Source: Gorsachius magnificus
Taxonomy: Eukaryota; Chordata; Aves; Pelecaniformes; Ardeidae
Reading direction: 5' to 3'
DNA: 64,000 nt
Assembly (NCBI GenBank): GCA_034008185.1
Contig: CM067109.1
Coordinates: 30,164,885 to 30,228,884 of the forward strand
Made by a program: the position numbers and the translations under genes. Shown piece by piece: positions 33,769 to 48,700 of this stretch; position 1 is the first letter of the stretch, and each line of letters opens with the position of its first letter. The notes beneath the pieces were generated by a model. That model worked only from the letters and a program-made list of their open reading frames with translations, did no database searches and was not told the origin of the DNA.

Positions 33769-36700
33769 CCGGTTCCAGATACTTCCTTTTTGATCAGATC
33801 TTCTGCTTGCTGCACACAAATTTAATGTCATAGTTTAAAATAAATCAATTCAGTATTGATTGTGCTTTTGTTCCCAGTTCTTCCTTTGCATCCTGTGTTG
33901 GGGATGGTTGAACACTGTAGGCAGTAATGTCAAAGGGATATGCATGCTATCATTTAGAAGTGGAAAACCAATAGAAACATTGCAAAATGAGAGCTCTGCT
34001 CCTTTAGTTTTGCTGCAGTGTTAAGATGGGAACTCATTTGTTCTGCCAAGTGTGAAATGTGCTTTTTTACCTCTGATTGAAGGCCATATTGCTTGGTTTG
34101 TGACCATAAATACTGATTTTTTTTAAAGTTAAAATTTCAATAGTCATATTTAGAGATTTAAATATCACCACAAACATACCATACTTTGCTTTGCCTATTG
34201 TCCCACTGGTCAGAAGTAGACCGTGCCTCTTTGGGAGGCAGGTGCTTAATTGTAAGGAAATGGGTCAGGATGGTCCAGTCTGAGGTGTATAAGGGAACAC
34301 AGGCAGAAGTAATCACACAGTCCGTGGATTTGCGTTCTTTATTTAAGGGGAAGGAAAAGAAAAAACTAGTATTGGGGAAGTTAGAAATCAAGAGAGAGAA
34401 ACAGTTGGGAATATGAGTGAGAGAAGAAAATAAATGCTGTGATTACAAGGTAAGAGACCTTTTATGAAATGCAATTCTAGCAGTACTTTTCCAGAGTTGG
34501 AAAAAACCCCACCTCAGTAGTTTCTTTGAAATTACAGTACAAATCATCATTACTGAAAATAACAACTAAAATTTAAAATACCAGTGTAGGGATTTTTTGA
34601 TCATTCTTCATGGAACTCTTCAGTGAGTTAAATGCATCATTAACCTATAGCACCATGGGTGTTATGTTAAAGCTTGGTTGTCAGAAATCTGAGAGGTTTG
34701 TAAGGAAACCCTTTTTTCTCATTGCCCCTGGTGAATTTTTTTATTCTGTCTTGGTGGGACACAAGGGAAATGCATAAAAGTTGCAAACCCTCCCTCCTAT
34801 CAGGTACTTATATAGCTATGTTTAATAAGGGCAGTCCTTTACGTTCCATGAAGTCCAACTGCTCCTTCCACTTACAGTTAAAATAGATAAAAAAATCATT
34901 ATAGTCATGGGTATTTACTAATGTGGAGGAAAAAGAGGGCTATATTTTGTATGGTTTGTGTACTTATTTATTTGTCAGTATTTACCTTTTAAACTTTGCA
35001 GAGTTACAAATTGCTCTCTATGAGCCAGACAAGAAGACACTCTGTCTTCCCCTAGTCCTTGAAGTTCTGCGTATGTGAGTGAAATCTCTATGTGGCTGAG
35101 TGAGCCAGTTTGACAGTAAGTGGCTCAGTACTTTACTATCTTTCCTGTGTTCTCAGGAAAATGAGAACTGAATGCACTGAGGGATAAATCCTTCGGCTGT
35201 GTGAGACAAAATGCCTTTTAGTAATGGAAAAGGAGGATCTTTTGTATCTCAATTGCATGAAAAGTATTTGGAAGGCAGAAAATGGCAGTTTCCCTATGTA
35301 ATTAGTGGTAAAATTTGGCATGTGTGTAAGCACATGCTTTAACACTTTGCAGAACTAAAGGCAGTTGAGCATCTTACAGAGTTGAGCCAGAAGAAAGATC
35401 ATCCAGATAAAAAACACCAGACCTGGTTCTCATTTTCCGTATACTATATATTTCACTGTAACCTCTCATTTGTATCTGAGAACAGGTAATTTGTAGTGTC
35501 ACCAAAAATATTTCCTATCTGTAATAATAACCACTTAATCATTGAAGATCTAGTTTACTATTAATCTTTTAATAAACTAGCTATGGAAAAAATACAGTTC
35601 TTGTTTTGGTTCATCAGTTTTGTTCAGATTCTCAATGTCACAGTGTAAAAAAATTGCAACAAACTTCCTTCCTGTTTGGTGGATGAATGGTGGCTAGAAG
35701 GAATGTAATGGGGTTTAGTTCTTTTTTCCCTCAGAATACCAGAACCAGAGTCATCTTTATAAAGGGCTGCATTCAGAACCATAAGGGAAAATAAACTTTT
35801 TTTTTTTTTTTAATGCCATGTGTGAGTACAGGCAACTGGTGAAACTAGCTACTCAGAATTAAAAAATGAGGAAGAATGCTTAGGTGAGTTTGGCACTGAC
35901 TTAGAACTTGAAGCAAGTGGTTAGATATCCCTTCTGAAAAGAGGTTGTCTCTGAATATTCGTATGACACGTAATATGAAAGCAGACTCTCCACATCTTCC
36001 TGCTGGGGGCATCTTAAACTGTCCTCAAAACTAGCTGGTGTTGGCCAGCACCGGAGGCAGAAAAATACTGCACTAGGCCTCGCTCTAATTCTGTTTTGGT
36101 GGTGTTACATATTTGCCTATGGTATAGAAGATGGCTGTTGTTTATAAAGTAGTGTAATCTTCTCATCCAGGCTGTTGAAGGGAAAGGAAGTCATGTGTCA
36201 GAACCAAATGGGACTGGAAAGCCATGAGGGCTACTACTTTTTCAATTTTTGTTCATGCTGAGGAACCATCAGATTCTTGTTCCCTGTGGTTTTCTGTGGC
36301 CTCATCTGTACTACCTGGGAAGTGCAAGGATCCTCTGGGATCCCTGGGCTAAGTGGTGCAGCCGGCCACATCTACACTGTGTTGTACACAGCCCAGACCT
36401 CCCCCTGTGGGGGTTCTACAATCTCTTGTCTGTATGGTTGGTTTGCTTATTCAATGCGCCAGAATAAAAGAAAGCTGAGTCTCAGACTACCATAATTCTG
36501 ATTGTCCTAGCATGACTGTAAGGGGTGAGTGATATCTGTTGGGATGCTTTGAAGGTGCATGCATTGCTGGGTAATGTTGAAGGCTGGCTTGAACGACTGA
36601 AGCCAAGCTGTTTAAACTGGGGATCAGGCAGCAAATGATCCTGACAACTGTGCCTGGATCTCCCTTCAGAGGAAATTTGGACACTTTAGAAGGGGTCATG

Positions 36701-39700
36701 GGAGAAAGCTAGCCTAAGTTCAGTATTGGTGATGAGGAGAAAAAGGCCCTGGGCAAATGAAGGAGAGATGCAAATTGCCAGCATGGTTACACTTGCAAAC
36801 AACTTTTCTTGTATTGCTGTGAGAGAAGTGAAGAAAGCCACAAGACCTTGTAGTGGAACCTTTTGAAGAGGTGTGTGAACGTCCTGACTTGCCCTCAGCA
36901 TTTTAGGTTTAATTTGCATTGGCTGCTTTGGGTAGGGGAGGAACAAGTGGGCTTAGAGGTGTTTTTTAATAACATTTTCAGGATGGGATAAAGCCCTTAA
37001 GTTGAAAATATCAAATATTTTGCCTCTGTTTTGAAGCGATGTCAGATTCTTCAGCCATATTCTTCCCCCTATTCTTTTTTCTTTCTAAAAGTCCTTCAGC
37101 ACGACCTAGACATCCCCAAACATATGCCCCTATGCCTTTTCTTTTCATGTATAACATTTAAGTTCACTGAACAGTTCTCTTTTCAGTGTGTACTTTCTTT
37201 GCCTACAACATAGCAAGCTCTAAAGCTGTGGGATCATACTTGGAAACAAAAGCTTTTGGTGTCTTTCAAAGATACCGTATTTATTTTGGATTACTTTGAG
37301 TAGTCTTTTGTTATTCTGCATTAAAGGCACTATAGTTTGTCACACCTTAAAATCACCTCTACAAACTGTCCTTCTTTGAAAATGGGGGCGTCTCCTCTCC
37401 CAGCGCACCAGATAGGTATGGATGGGATTTACTATTAAGAAAATACTCTTGGCCTTGCGATTCCTTTAGCTGTTCCTCCAGTGTCCCTGGGCTGTCCCTG
37501 CAGAAGCCAATTCTCTTCCTTACTCAGAGATTTGTTAATAAAATTTCTTTTTCTTGTGAAAGTAATGGTGAGTTACCAAAGCCTTTCCCTGATTTGGGAA
37601 TACTTGAAATTGTGGACCTGGTTTCAGTTCCAATGAAGACAATAGGTGTTTGGTGTGCTTTGGCACCAACTTCAAGGGCAGCCAAATTGGACTCAATTTT
37701 TCTGTGAGCAGGCTCAATTAGTAAATGATGACACTGAAAATAAAATGTGTTAGATCTTGTACAAAGATGTTAGATGTTGTTCACATGAAAGAAACGTATA
37801 CACTTTCTACCTTTTAAATAAAAGTTAAACTTTTTCTTAGTCATCCTTGGCCTTTCATCAGCGTTCAGATCTTGAGTCTGACTGTTTAGAGCATGAAAGC
37901 TGTTTGTTGCTTTCATGACTGAATCTTTATTCCGTGACCTTAGACCTGTTTTTTTTCTCTTTTCCCACTTTCCTGAAAAAATTCTGCTATAGAAGGTTTC
38001 ATGAACTGTCTCCTGAAGTCTTTGTTTAAAGACAAACTGCAATGCAAACTGTGTTTGTCTATGGTGTCTGCTGCTTGTGAACAGCTGAACAAAGGTCAGC
38101 GTGGATGTTCAGAAAAATAATAGGTCTATTTTTGATATTGTGTGCGTGTCTGTACAGAAGTTAAAGGGCTTTTGGTGAAATTAAGAAGTTTGAGGGGAGG
38201 AACCTATAAAATGTCAAAAGGAAAGAAGTTCCTCAGTACTTCCTTTCTTTTGCTGTAAATCTTTCTTTGCAGTGATTTGTCCTGTTTGTGTTTTTGTAAG
38301 AGCTCTAAATTTTTCTGATAGCATAGAGAAACTCCAGAAGAAGGCAGAAGTCCTGCAGGAAAGCATGGGTCTGACTTGGCATACTTTATCGAGGGGAGGG
38401 TTTGATTGGGAGGGAATTAAACCATCTGCATTGAGTTCACTGAAAATGAATCAGACCCAGCTTTTTGTTACAGATGTGGGTTTTTTCCTGTTACATAGCC
38501 TGTATCTGAGCCCATGACACTTTCTATTTTCTTGATTTTAAATTTTTTTAAATTTTTTTTTTTTGTCCATGAGTATTACATAGGTCAGGGTTGAGGCTTT
38601 GCAGTAGAGTAGCACACAGAAATACTTTTGTTGCTGTGTGTTACATATATTTAGTGTGCTTACAGAGCCCTCCCTACAAGAATATTAATCCAGAACTTTT
38701 CATAAGTAACACCCAAAGAAACTCCAAAATCAAAAGGGAAGTGAAATTTTCTTAAGTATTATTTAATCCTACCATGCATCTTCTCCTGACGATGTTTCAA
38801 ACCAGCTAGATTTTTATATGCTTGCTCTACTGAAGTTTAAGCATGGACTTGAAAAGTCACAAAAGTGCAAGCCTGTGTTCATTACCGCATTTGCCTGTCT
38901 TTCAAAGTTACATAAATTGTACGCTATGCCCATCTCCATGCTCAATTTGAGGTGGTTATACTGTGTGTGTGTGTTTCTATCTAATCCACCAGCGGATTGA
39001 GGAAATTCTGTTGGAATTGGTGGACTTTCTTCTGCCTTTGCCTACAGTGCATTAAGGTTCTTCATCTTAAATATGCATTTTTTCCTACATAAATATTACC
39101 ACATAAAACAGATGGACTTGGTATTATTATCTGTAAGAAGAAGGACATCTAACAGGCTGCTGCTTACTACCTGGTTTCTCAGTCTTGCTCTGATTCATAT
39201 TCCTTTTCTTGCATACAGAGGGAATATGGGATAAGAAAAATGACTTGAACTGTAGAAAAGCAGTGTAATTGAATTTTGAACATTGATTTCTGAGTGTACA
39301 AAAAATGAAGTGAAAGACTGTACTCAGGCAGTAAATTACAGGAGGTAGCAGAGTGTGCAGTGCCTTTAAGAAGCAGGTGTTTGTTACGAAGTTCACTGTC
39401 ATACAAATGCGCTTGCATTTTGGAGTCAGTTAGGAACAGTTTTGGTGGCAGAACAGGAAACCTGACCGGCCTGATACAGGCTTTTTCTATTCAGTACAGG
39501 CTTGCAAAAAGGAAAACAAAAAATAAATCATAATGCAGGGAAAACCATGATTCTTCTTAGCTCTTTTAAGTCTGAAGCAGGAGGGGGGAACCAGAAGAAC
39601 AATTTAAAGGAAATTGCAGTAGTGATTGTTTGAAGTATACACAAAGGAAGCCTTGCGCTCTGTCAGGAGCGCTAGCCGTTTTCAATCTGGAAGAAGAGAC

Positions 39701-42700
39701 TGAACATTTACTTAGTAAAACAATGCCTTTGACTCTTACTAGTTTATGCTCCAGCATTCATGATACATGTAGATTTAGGTTATTTTTCAAGTGTACAGGT
39801 GTTTCCTCATGCACAAAGTTGGGGCTGGAGTTTTTCTAGAGTGATATATTGTTTTAGTCATGGTAGCACTCCAGCACACTGATAAAACATCAAAGTACTC
39901 CGCGAAGAGCGAACACAAAGGCAGGCCTTGCCCCAGAGAGATCTCAGTCTTGGGCTGCGGGAATACACCAGTGAGCAAACTGGCAAGTGTGGGAGGGGAG
40001 CAGGTTGGGATGCAGGAGAAAAGAGGCCAGCTTGTCAGTTCAGGGAATATTGTCTCTAGGCCATAGAATAGCTGATTAGTCTAGCAGTTGTTGCTCTGGT
40101 AGCATAAATTTGCAGAATTCTGCTGTGAGTAAATTGCACCAGGCGACTGCCCAAAATTTTAAGTGCAGATTATGGGTAGCTCTGGACTGATGTGCACGGC
40201 TGTCATGATTTTGGTTAAGGGTGTTCTGTTTTCACTGCAGAAAAAAATTATGAAGGTAAACCAGCATGGAAACAGTTTATACTGATACAAAGAACTTTGT
40301 ACTTACCTAGCTTAACCTTTCCTTAAGTGAGAAAGATAATAAGTTAGCATTAGCAGCTCGACCGCCCATGCCTGGGGCAGGCTGGGAGGGAGGTGCACTG
40401 TGGTTCCAGGAGCAGTGTGGATTGAAGAATGTTTCTAGGCAAGCCTGAAGATTTTAAGCATCTTTGACACAAAGCTGCAAAGGTAGCTCATCTGCCAGAG
40501 GCCTAGCAGGTAATTCCACAGTAAGTACTGACCTTATCAAAACACAGAACCCGCCATCTATCTAACCTGTTTGATCAACCCATCAGCCCTGCCAGTCCAT
40601 CAAATCCCCAGACATCAAGATTTTCTCTGCATGCAAAAATTGTCTTTCTGACTAACTGGATGTGCTTTCATGGGGGAAAAAAAATGCAATCTCCCTGTAG
40701 TTTGTTTGGCTATGCATTAAGATAGTGCTCATGTTATGCAGACCACTCACTTGTGGGAAAAGGAATATGTTGGAGAAGGTTAAAGCACCTTGAAACATCT
40801 CTCTCTCTCTCTTCCCCCATGCAGAGGATTAGAGCAGACAAAATATTTCAGTGAAATAGCAGACTTGTTTCAACCCTGGTGGAACCTGGGTGATATTTTT
40901 TCTTAATCTAATTCACTTAGATAGGAGGCTGGATCTGCTTAAAAGAGTTTTTTTATTTTGAACAAAGGTTTGTTCTGGTTTCGGGCTGTTGCTTCAACTG
41001 GGAGTTATACCCTCCAGTGACATGGGGAATCTTTATCTAGCTTGATGAAGCCAAAATAAGTTAAGTCAGTGGTTAGGCTTTAGTCAGCTCACAGATGTTC
41101 ACACAGAGGAGAAAAAAAATAACACTGTCCTTTGTTGGATTATCTCAAATGTCATTTACACAATAATCTATCAAAGCAAGCAAAATTAAAATCAAACTAG
41201 AAAATTAGGCATGTGAAAAAGAAGAAATTGGAAGGATCTGGTCTTGGTGTGGAAGATCCTTTCGATGTCAATGGGGATTATCTTGTATCGTGTAATCATA
41301 GGCAGGACTGGAATTGTGCACAAAGGAGGTAGGCATGGTACTTACTTTCAAAAGTATTCAGGTGCTTGCATAAGAGTCTTTCAAAAGCCTTTTCTAAAGT
41401 GTGCTTGGCACTCAGGTAATTCTGCAAAGCTGTCTCAAGGCCTGAATTACCAGTTACAGAGTAAATACCGGTACAACAGTATCACTTACACTGAGGTGCC
41501 TTCATGATGCCTGGTCCATGAGAGCTAGACCCATGAACTGAAACTGGGAAGCAGCATCTTGGCATTATGAGTTGGCATTTTCTTACTTGGTGCTAGAAAC
41601 AGGAGATAGATTTTATGCTGTTGAGCCTGTGTTTTTAATAGTAGAAAAAAAAACCAAAACAAAACCAATCCCAGATAATTAAATGTGGATTTAACAGTTT
41701 TAAAGAACAGCTGCTTAATGAGAAGCATTAGAGAAATGTTTGCCTCTAAGCAATACTGTAATTCTTTACATAGGAGCATATTTCAGAAGGAAGGTTTGAC
41801 TGTCACAGAGTCATTTATGTAGTGACATGGAGCTGAAAGTTCCATGGGACTACAGTGTCTAAATCTTTTACTTGCATGCAGTATTTGTGGGCTTTGTTGA
41901 TTCTTACAAGTTTCTATCGAAAGGTTTGGGCACATGATCAAGCTGGTTAAGTGTCGGCTGTGGTAGCTATCCATATGCATGAATAGCAAATATTTAGTAA
42001 TTCAGTTGAGTTTAGATTGCAGTAAGAGGATTTAGTTGCATTACCTTTCATTTGCTGTTGGCTAAGAGCCTGCACAGGTTGTGGCAGTGGTAGTTCAGCT
42101 TACTAGGTATCTTCAAGGGTCTTCTGTTTCTCTGGAAGTCTTCAAATCTGCAGTGTTACAGTCTGATTCTTATAGTGGATTTCACGTTGGTGTTTTCTTC
42201 AATGCAAAGTCTTGGAATTTTTTTGTTGCTCTCATTTAAAATAATTTAAACTTTCTGTTGGTTGCAGAGAGGAACTCAAAAGCATGAACCCTGCTGACTC
42301 CTAAAACCAGTAAGCCTGCATATTTCTGTGAGGAAGGTCAGATTTAAAGCAAGTGTTACGATTATTTCTTCTTTTTTTTTCTTGAAGGTAAAGTCATAAT
42401 TTCTCAATGACTGGGATGGCTTCTGGAGAGCAACAGGTGTAGAAGGGAATTGGATGAATAGAATATATAGTCAATTTATAGTGAATTACATTACAGGAAG
42501 GCATGGTCACAAATATGTGGTTTATTCTTTATGTGTTTTTTGGTCTGATCTGTTTTTGAAAACCTCGACTAAAGGAGCCTTCCAGGAGCTCAGCTGTAGT
42601 TCTTTGTTACTCCTCTAGTTAGGAAGCTTTCCCTGACATCTACCAAGGGTCACTTTTGTTTTCAGTTAAGCTGCTTCCATTTTTTCCTAACTTAAGTGGG

Positions 42701-45700
42701 TCTTTGCTTAGAGTAACCTTTTTTAACATGCTTATGTTATGTTGGGAGACTTGATGCTAAGAAATGCTGGACAGCTTTGACTTTGGGTAGGGGCAGGCAC
42801 TCAGGCAATTGACTGGCACCCAAGATGAGGGAGGGTATGTGTATGTGGGGCACTAGGGTGTATCCACATGTCTCCCACTACTATCTCATATTCAGGTACC
42901 TGGGGGAAGTATCAGGACTCATTTGCTTTACCTTACCTGTTTCTCTTCAGCCCTGTGTTTTTGTGTACCTCTGTGAAACTTCATCTTTGTTTCTGCAGTG
43001 TGCTCTCACTGAAATCCTGCTTTGCAGTTCCCTTTTGTCTTTCTTGAGTAGTTCTTCTTGTTCTATTACATCCTTCTCAGATGATGAGGAGAAAGGACTA
43101 AATTAATCTGAACAACCTTCTTAGTCTCACACACACACACCTTCTTTGGTTTGTTTTTCCCTGGTCTGGTAAGTAAGAGGGAGTCAGAGGCCTTGCCGCA
43201 AGTAGAGGACAGCATATGCCTTGCACTGTCAAGGTTACAAGAGCAAAAAACTTTGAGCAGCAATTTCATCCACAGGTACAAGGCTGCGCATAGATTCTCT
43301 TTCTCACTGCTTGTAGCAAATCAACTCATGTTGCTAACATGTTTTAAATAGCATATACCCTGTATGCATACTCTTACTTGAGAGGTTGAGCAGCAGTAGT
43401 CCTTAGGCTACTGCCTCTAAGAATTACTGTTCTGCTGTGTTTTTCTGACTGTCTCCATGCAGAGAGGACTTAACCTTGTGACTCTGCAGAAGCTTTGGCA
43501 GCTTCTCCCTCCCCTGCTCCAAACCACAACACGCTTTCCGAATGCGTATCATCTCTGTGCTCTATGTTGGCTGTTGCTGGAGCTATTCACTTGGCAGAAT
43601 GTTGCCCGTTCCAAGGCAGCTTTAAACTGAGCCGGCCTGGTATCCAGCAGAAATCTAAATGTGATACGAAATAGTCTTCTAAAGAAGACGATGAGGAGAC
43701 TGAAAATGGGTAAGATTTGCTGGCCAATGCTGGCCAAAGCCTTGAGATGGTATGTAAATGAGCAGAGTGCAGTTCTTGCTTCTGCCAGTCCACCCCCCTT
43801 GGGAGGGTCTGGACTTCAAGTCTTTGCACGTGGGGGAGATTGTATTTCCTTTTCTTTTTCTGTTTTGTGTCATTATTTTGACCTTAAGCTTTGGGAGTTA
43901 GGGACCAATGGATGTATTTTCACAATCCCTATCACAGGGAACTACAGTATTTTGGCAGTCTCTTTGTGTCTCATTGCTGCATGTGACAATGATGGTCACA
44001 GAGCAGAAGGGGCAAGTGATGTGAGGGGAAATGAGCACTACAGTGTGAAACAGCTACTTTATATTTTAATTAAAACCGATCTTATCAGATATAAGTCCTT
44101 CCACCATATGCAAGTTCTCATACAGTTCTTTGTTAGAAGATCTGAGAGGATGCTGAAGACTGTAAATGTGTTCATGCAAAAATCTGGGGTTTTATTTAAC
44201 CTCAAAGAACAGGGGTTGACTTAAAATGAACCCACAAAACAGGAGCAGAGTAAAAAAATAGGTAAACAAACCTCACCACTAGCTCTGCCAACTTCTTGAC
44301 CCCTCTCCCCTTAAAAAAAAAAAGCCTGCAGCCATAGACAGATTTATTTCTCTCTGCAGACTTAATTTTTAAGTTTGTTGTCTTGGTTTTATGCATCTGA
44401 TTCTTGACATCTCCATGGCACTGTTGCGTCCAGTGTCCCTTCCCATTTTTTAAAGTTTGAATGAAATCACTTCCCAAAGGTAAACCTCATGATTTTAGAA
44501 AGATCTTAGAAAACTCATTATTTTTAGAAGAGCGTTCTGCTTTCAGGAATTTCCTAGAAGTGAATTCATGTCTTCAGCAGGCAAAGCTACTTGCAGTTTG
44601 GTCTCAGGCATCGAAGGACCTGAATGTGTAATAGCTTCTTATTAGGCAGTTCTCATCTTTCATATTTGAAAAGTTCTCCAATGTCTTCGTGGTCATGTTG
44701 TTCTTCACTACAGTGTAACATTAGGCTGCATCTGTAAATAGCATTAACTACCTTTCTTGCCAACTGCTATGCAGGCAGCAAATTACAGAAGCAGAAAAAA
44801 AGGGTCTTGAACCAGTATTTTCCAGTGGTTTTCCAATTTGGGTTCAGCTTTACTGAAGTTCTGTAGAACTTAAGAATAACAGTTTTTCTTCGTCTCTGAT
44901 TTGGCTCTTGGCTTGCTGAGATGCTGAGGGGGCATCTCAGGGGTGCTTCAGGGACAGCCTGTTTTGAGCTACCTACATGATGAATCCCCTGGGGAGGAGG
45001 AGCACCTTTATTCTCAGCACCAGCATGGCAGTTGAATTTTTGTCATCCGGCCCCTTCTTTTAGGATCCAAAAATCCTGAGTGCGGTAGAAATACAATGAC
45101 ATGACAGAGGTAATACTCACTTCCATTCATGCTTCTTCCTGCCTAGACTTGCTAGTATTTGTATCTGTGGCTGCAGAGGTGGGAAGGACAGGAGGTGCGC
45201 TACAAAGACCTTTGGAAAACTATTAATGCTTGACCAAATTAAGAGGAAAAATGTTTTTGATTAAGAGAGAATGCGTTCCTTGAACTCCATCCTAATTACA
45301 GCGGCATGTTTCTCCTTTCCTGACTTGGCCCAGCCCTAACTAAGGTAGCCTGAGGACTACTTTAATTTACTCCAGTTGGCTGTGATTCCCAAGGAGTCAT
45401 ATGCCACCTGGCTATGGCTAGAACAGGGCTTATCCCAGCCGCTCCCTTTCCCCACCCTGAGAAGGTGCTGTGGGCAGGAGTGTGTGGGAGCTGGATCTCC
45501 TGGATCGCAGGCCCCCAGGTCGCCCCGAAGCAGGGACCCCTCCCCCCCCCCCCCAAGGAACTTGCCAAGAGTTTCCACTTCAAGCCGTTTGGGGCACAGA
45601 GAAGGACCTTCTTCAAATACTCCCATATCCCTGTGATGAAAAGTTTGAATGCTACTATCCGAAGCCCTGTAATTTTAAAGATGGGCATTACGACCTCTGC

Positions 45701-48700
45701 ACTGAAGTTTATCCGTTTTGTTAGGGACCTTCTCTACTTAAAACACTTCTTTAAACATCACTGTAATTTCCAAGTTAAAGGTGCTAATATTTTGTCCCTG
45801 AAGCCTTTGCAAAAATGTTACTTGCACAGGCAAAATAGGAATATTCCAAAGACAAGTTAGATGCCATAGTCAATTTACAAAAGATGAGTTCGTTGTTCAT
45901 CTTGTTGAAAAGTTTTATCATGCTGTTTCACTTAACTTCATTCAACATGTAAACTGTTTTTTCCCCCACTTCTCTGGATCAGAAATACTTTAATAAATGC
46001 TGTTAAATCTACCTTCTTCCTTCACTCTGTTATATAAGGCTGTGTTTTGGGAGTCATTATGAAAAATGTACTAAAGTGTAGGAAACTATTTCTTGTCTAT
46101 GGTTTTTCTAGAGCTCTTGTTTCTTTAAAGAAAAAAAAAAAGCACCTCCACTGATGATACGCTATCACCAATACTGTTTCTAGTGTAATTTACCTGCTTT
46201 ATGTATTTATTAAACTTGAGGCCCAGTAGTGACTTCCGTCTTTGCTGATGCTAGAATTAATGCAACTGCACTTGTAATATATTACGAAGTGAGATGTTAT
46301 TACAAGAGTTTACAAAAATAAAGTGTTGCTCCAATGCATTGTACCAATTCTAAGAGAAGTGTTTTTTAATACATGGGGAATTGTTCTCTGCAGCCTTCAC
46401 AATAGGCTTATCATTCTAGAAGATACACCTTAAAATGTGTAATATTCTTCTGCCACAATGTTACCACAAAAGCAGAACAAAGTATGGTTTCTTCTTTTTC
46501 CCATCTTAACCTTTTCCTTTTACTTCAACTTCATGTTACAGTAGCCTGTTGTGAGCAAGAAAAAGTTTCCCTTTACAGTTCAGCAGATTAATTAGTGGTG
46601 AAAAAACCCCATTATTTCTCTGTTTTACAGAACCTGGGCTGGTTTAAGATTATAGTGCATTACGCTATTTTAAGCTGTGTAACTGGAAATCTGAAACTTT
46701 GAGTAAATATTGATTGTATAAATTAATTTTCTGGATTTTTGAGCATCTGGATGCGTTCTGTGCAAATTGCCTGCAGAGTTTTGTAATTGGTTTGGTTTTA
46801 CTGAGTAGTTGTTGAAAATATTACCCTGAAATCAAATAAAACATTACACAGTGTAAAAGTGCATTTCAAAACCTTTTCCTGCCTTTTGTGTGATAGGGGA
46901 TGCAGTGAAAATGTGGGGGGGGAAAAAACCCAGAATCAAAAAGTTTACTAATTATAGTCATCAAACTAACCAATTACATAACAGTTTTGACTGTACCTTT
47001 ATTTTATACTGTAGTGTCAGCTTGTTCACAAAGTTATTTTTCGTTCTTTCCCCAGAATTTTACTTTTCATCAGTAAATTTGCTATGGATTAATGGTATAA
47101 TATAAAAATGGAGAAATTTTGCAGACACATCTTGGGTAAAGTGAAATAATTGTTTTAATTGGTATTATATTGAAGCTTTGTGCTTGACTGTGTGGTAGTT
47201 GGCGAAAAAAGCACGCAATATACATTTTCTGAGTTTATGAAAGGACTGAGCTTTCATACAAAACAGACTCAAGCATTTTACCGTAATGAATAAAATTGTT
47301 GAATTGTGTGTTCCTGTTTCCTTAATATTGCTTCCTTTGATCTGTCAAGTTCAGTAGTTTGTGTGGTGGGCAGTTTAGAGTGGAGTTACAATAAAGTGTT
47401 GGCAGTTTGTAATTAAGCTTAGGCTTAATGGTGGCAGTTCAGTTGCATTAGATAGTTTTTTCCTCATTTTACCTTTTAAGGAATTAGTATTAATATGAGC
47501 TAGTTGTTGATAGTGTTATTCCCAAGTCAGGGGTGTTAGCAGTAGCAATGCTTGTTAGGTAAACAAGTGTGTGTGTGTGTCTGTGTGTAGATTATACATG
47601 TGTGTGTGTGTCTATGTGTAGATTATACATATGTGTGTGTGTATAAAAAGTGTGTATTACACATATACATATGTGTGTGTGTATAAAAAGTGTGTATTAT
47701 ACACATATATCTCTTACCTATCTAAAAAAGTAATTGAAAGGGGAGAGCTCTCTTCTGGGAGACCACTGGCTGAAGAATGCAGTGTGCCAAAGAACTATTG
47801 GACTCCTCTAGCTCACATGCCATTTCTAAAAGTCTGGAAAAGGTTTTGGAACCCCTTACGAAGGAACAAAGGGTGCTCCGTAGTATTTCCATATGAGTTA
47901 GCTGATGATGGGATGAACGTTACAGATGTGTTGTCCATGTAATGTGTGGTATTAGTCACCTTCGCTGACTAGGATGTTGTAAATTTGAAGAATTGGAGTT
48001 GTATCTTTATATATGTATCTTAGTTAAATGTGGCGTTCAGCATTGTGGCGATCAAGTGAGTTACCCAAACCCCCCCCCCCCCTCCACAAGTTCTGGCTTT
48101 ATTCCCCATGTCTCTATTGTGTGCATGAGAGCACACTTGTGAATAGCTCTTTGCATTTTTTTCCCTCATATATTTAGTGATCTAGGTTAGATGCACAATT
48201 GTTTTGTCAATGGAAATTTTCCCACTGATCTCAAAAGGCTGATGGTCAGACTGCTGTCAGTCTCTCCTTTGTTGAAGAAGACCTTTGATAACCTTGGTAA
48301 GGGCCTGGAAAAAATGGTTGTGTGCAATTTTCTCAAAAGAAATTAAAAAAGCTCTGTTTGTATTATGTAAGTGTTGTTCTAGCAGAACTAGAGCTGGTGG
48401 AAAAAGCTTCAAAACATTAGTATTCACTGGGATCTTTTAATTTTAGATGCAACTACACACCATGCATATCATAAAGATTGGTTCATGTGTTAATCATCTT
48501 TGTCAAGAGACTAATATAACATGTAAAAAATTATTTACATAAAAAAGCATCTTTTAATATGACTGCATAAACTCACATTTTTAGCCATTTAAATCCTAAA
48601 AGTAGTGTATTGTTTTACATTTTCCAGTATCTTTTTCATAAAATGTAAGGCCAGGATTTTCAGGTACGGTTTTCTTGCGTATTTGGTATCTTACATAGCT

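Noticed and set aside
36031..36110. Segment with CCAGCACCGGAGGCAG and ATACTGCACTAGGCC resembling the 3' end of an ancient LINE or SINE
   Set aside because: The resemblance is short and from memory only; not enough to assign a family.
45414..45860. 148-codon frame with a Cys-rich segment (YYPKPCNFKDGHYDLC)
   Set aside because: It begins in a C-rich low-complexity stretch, overlaps other frames and has no recognised family.
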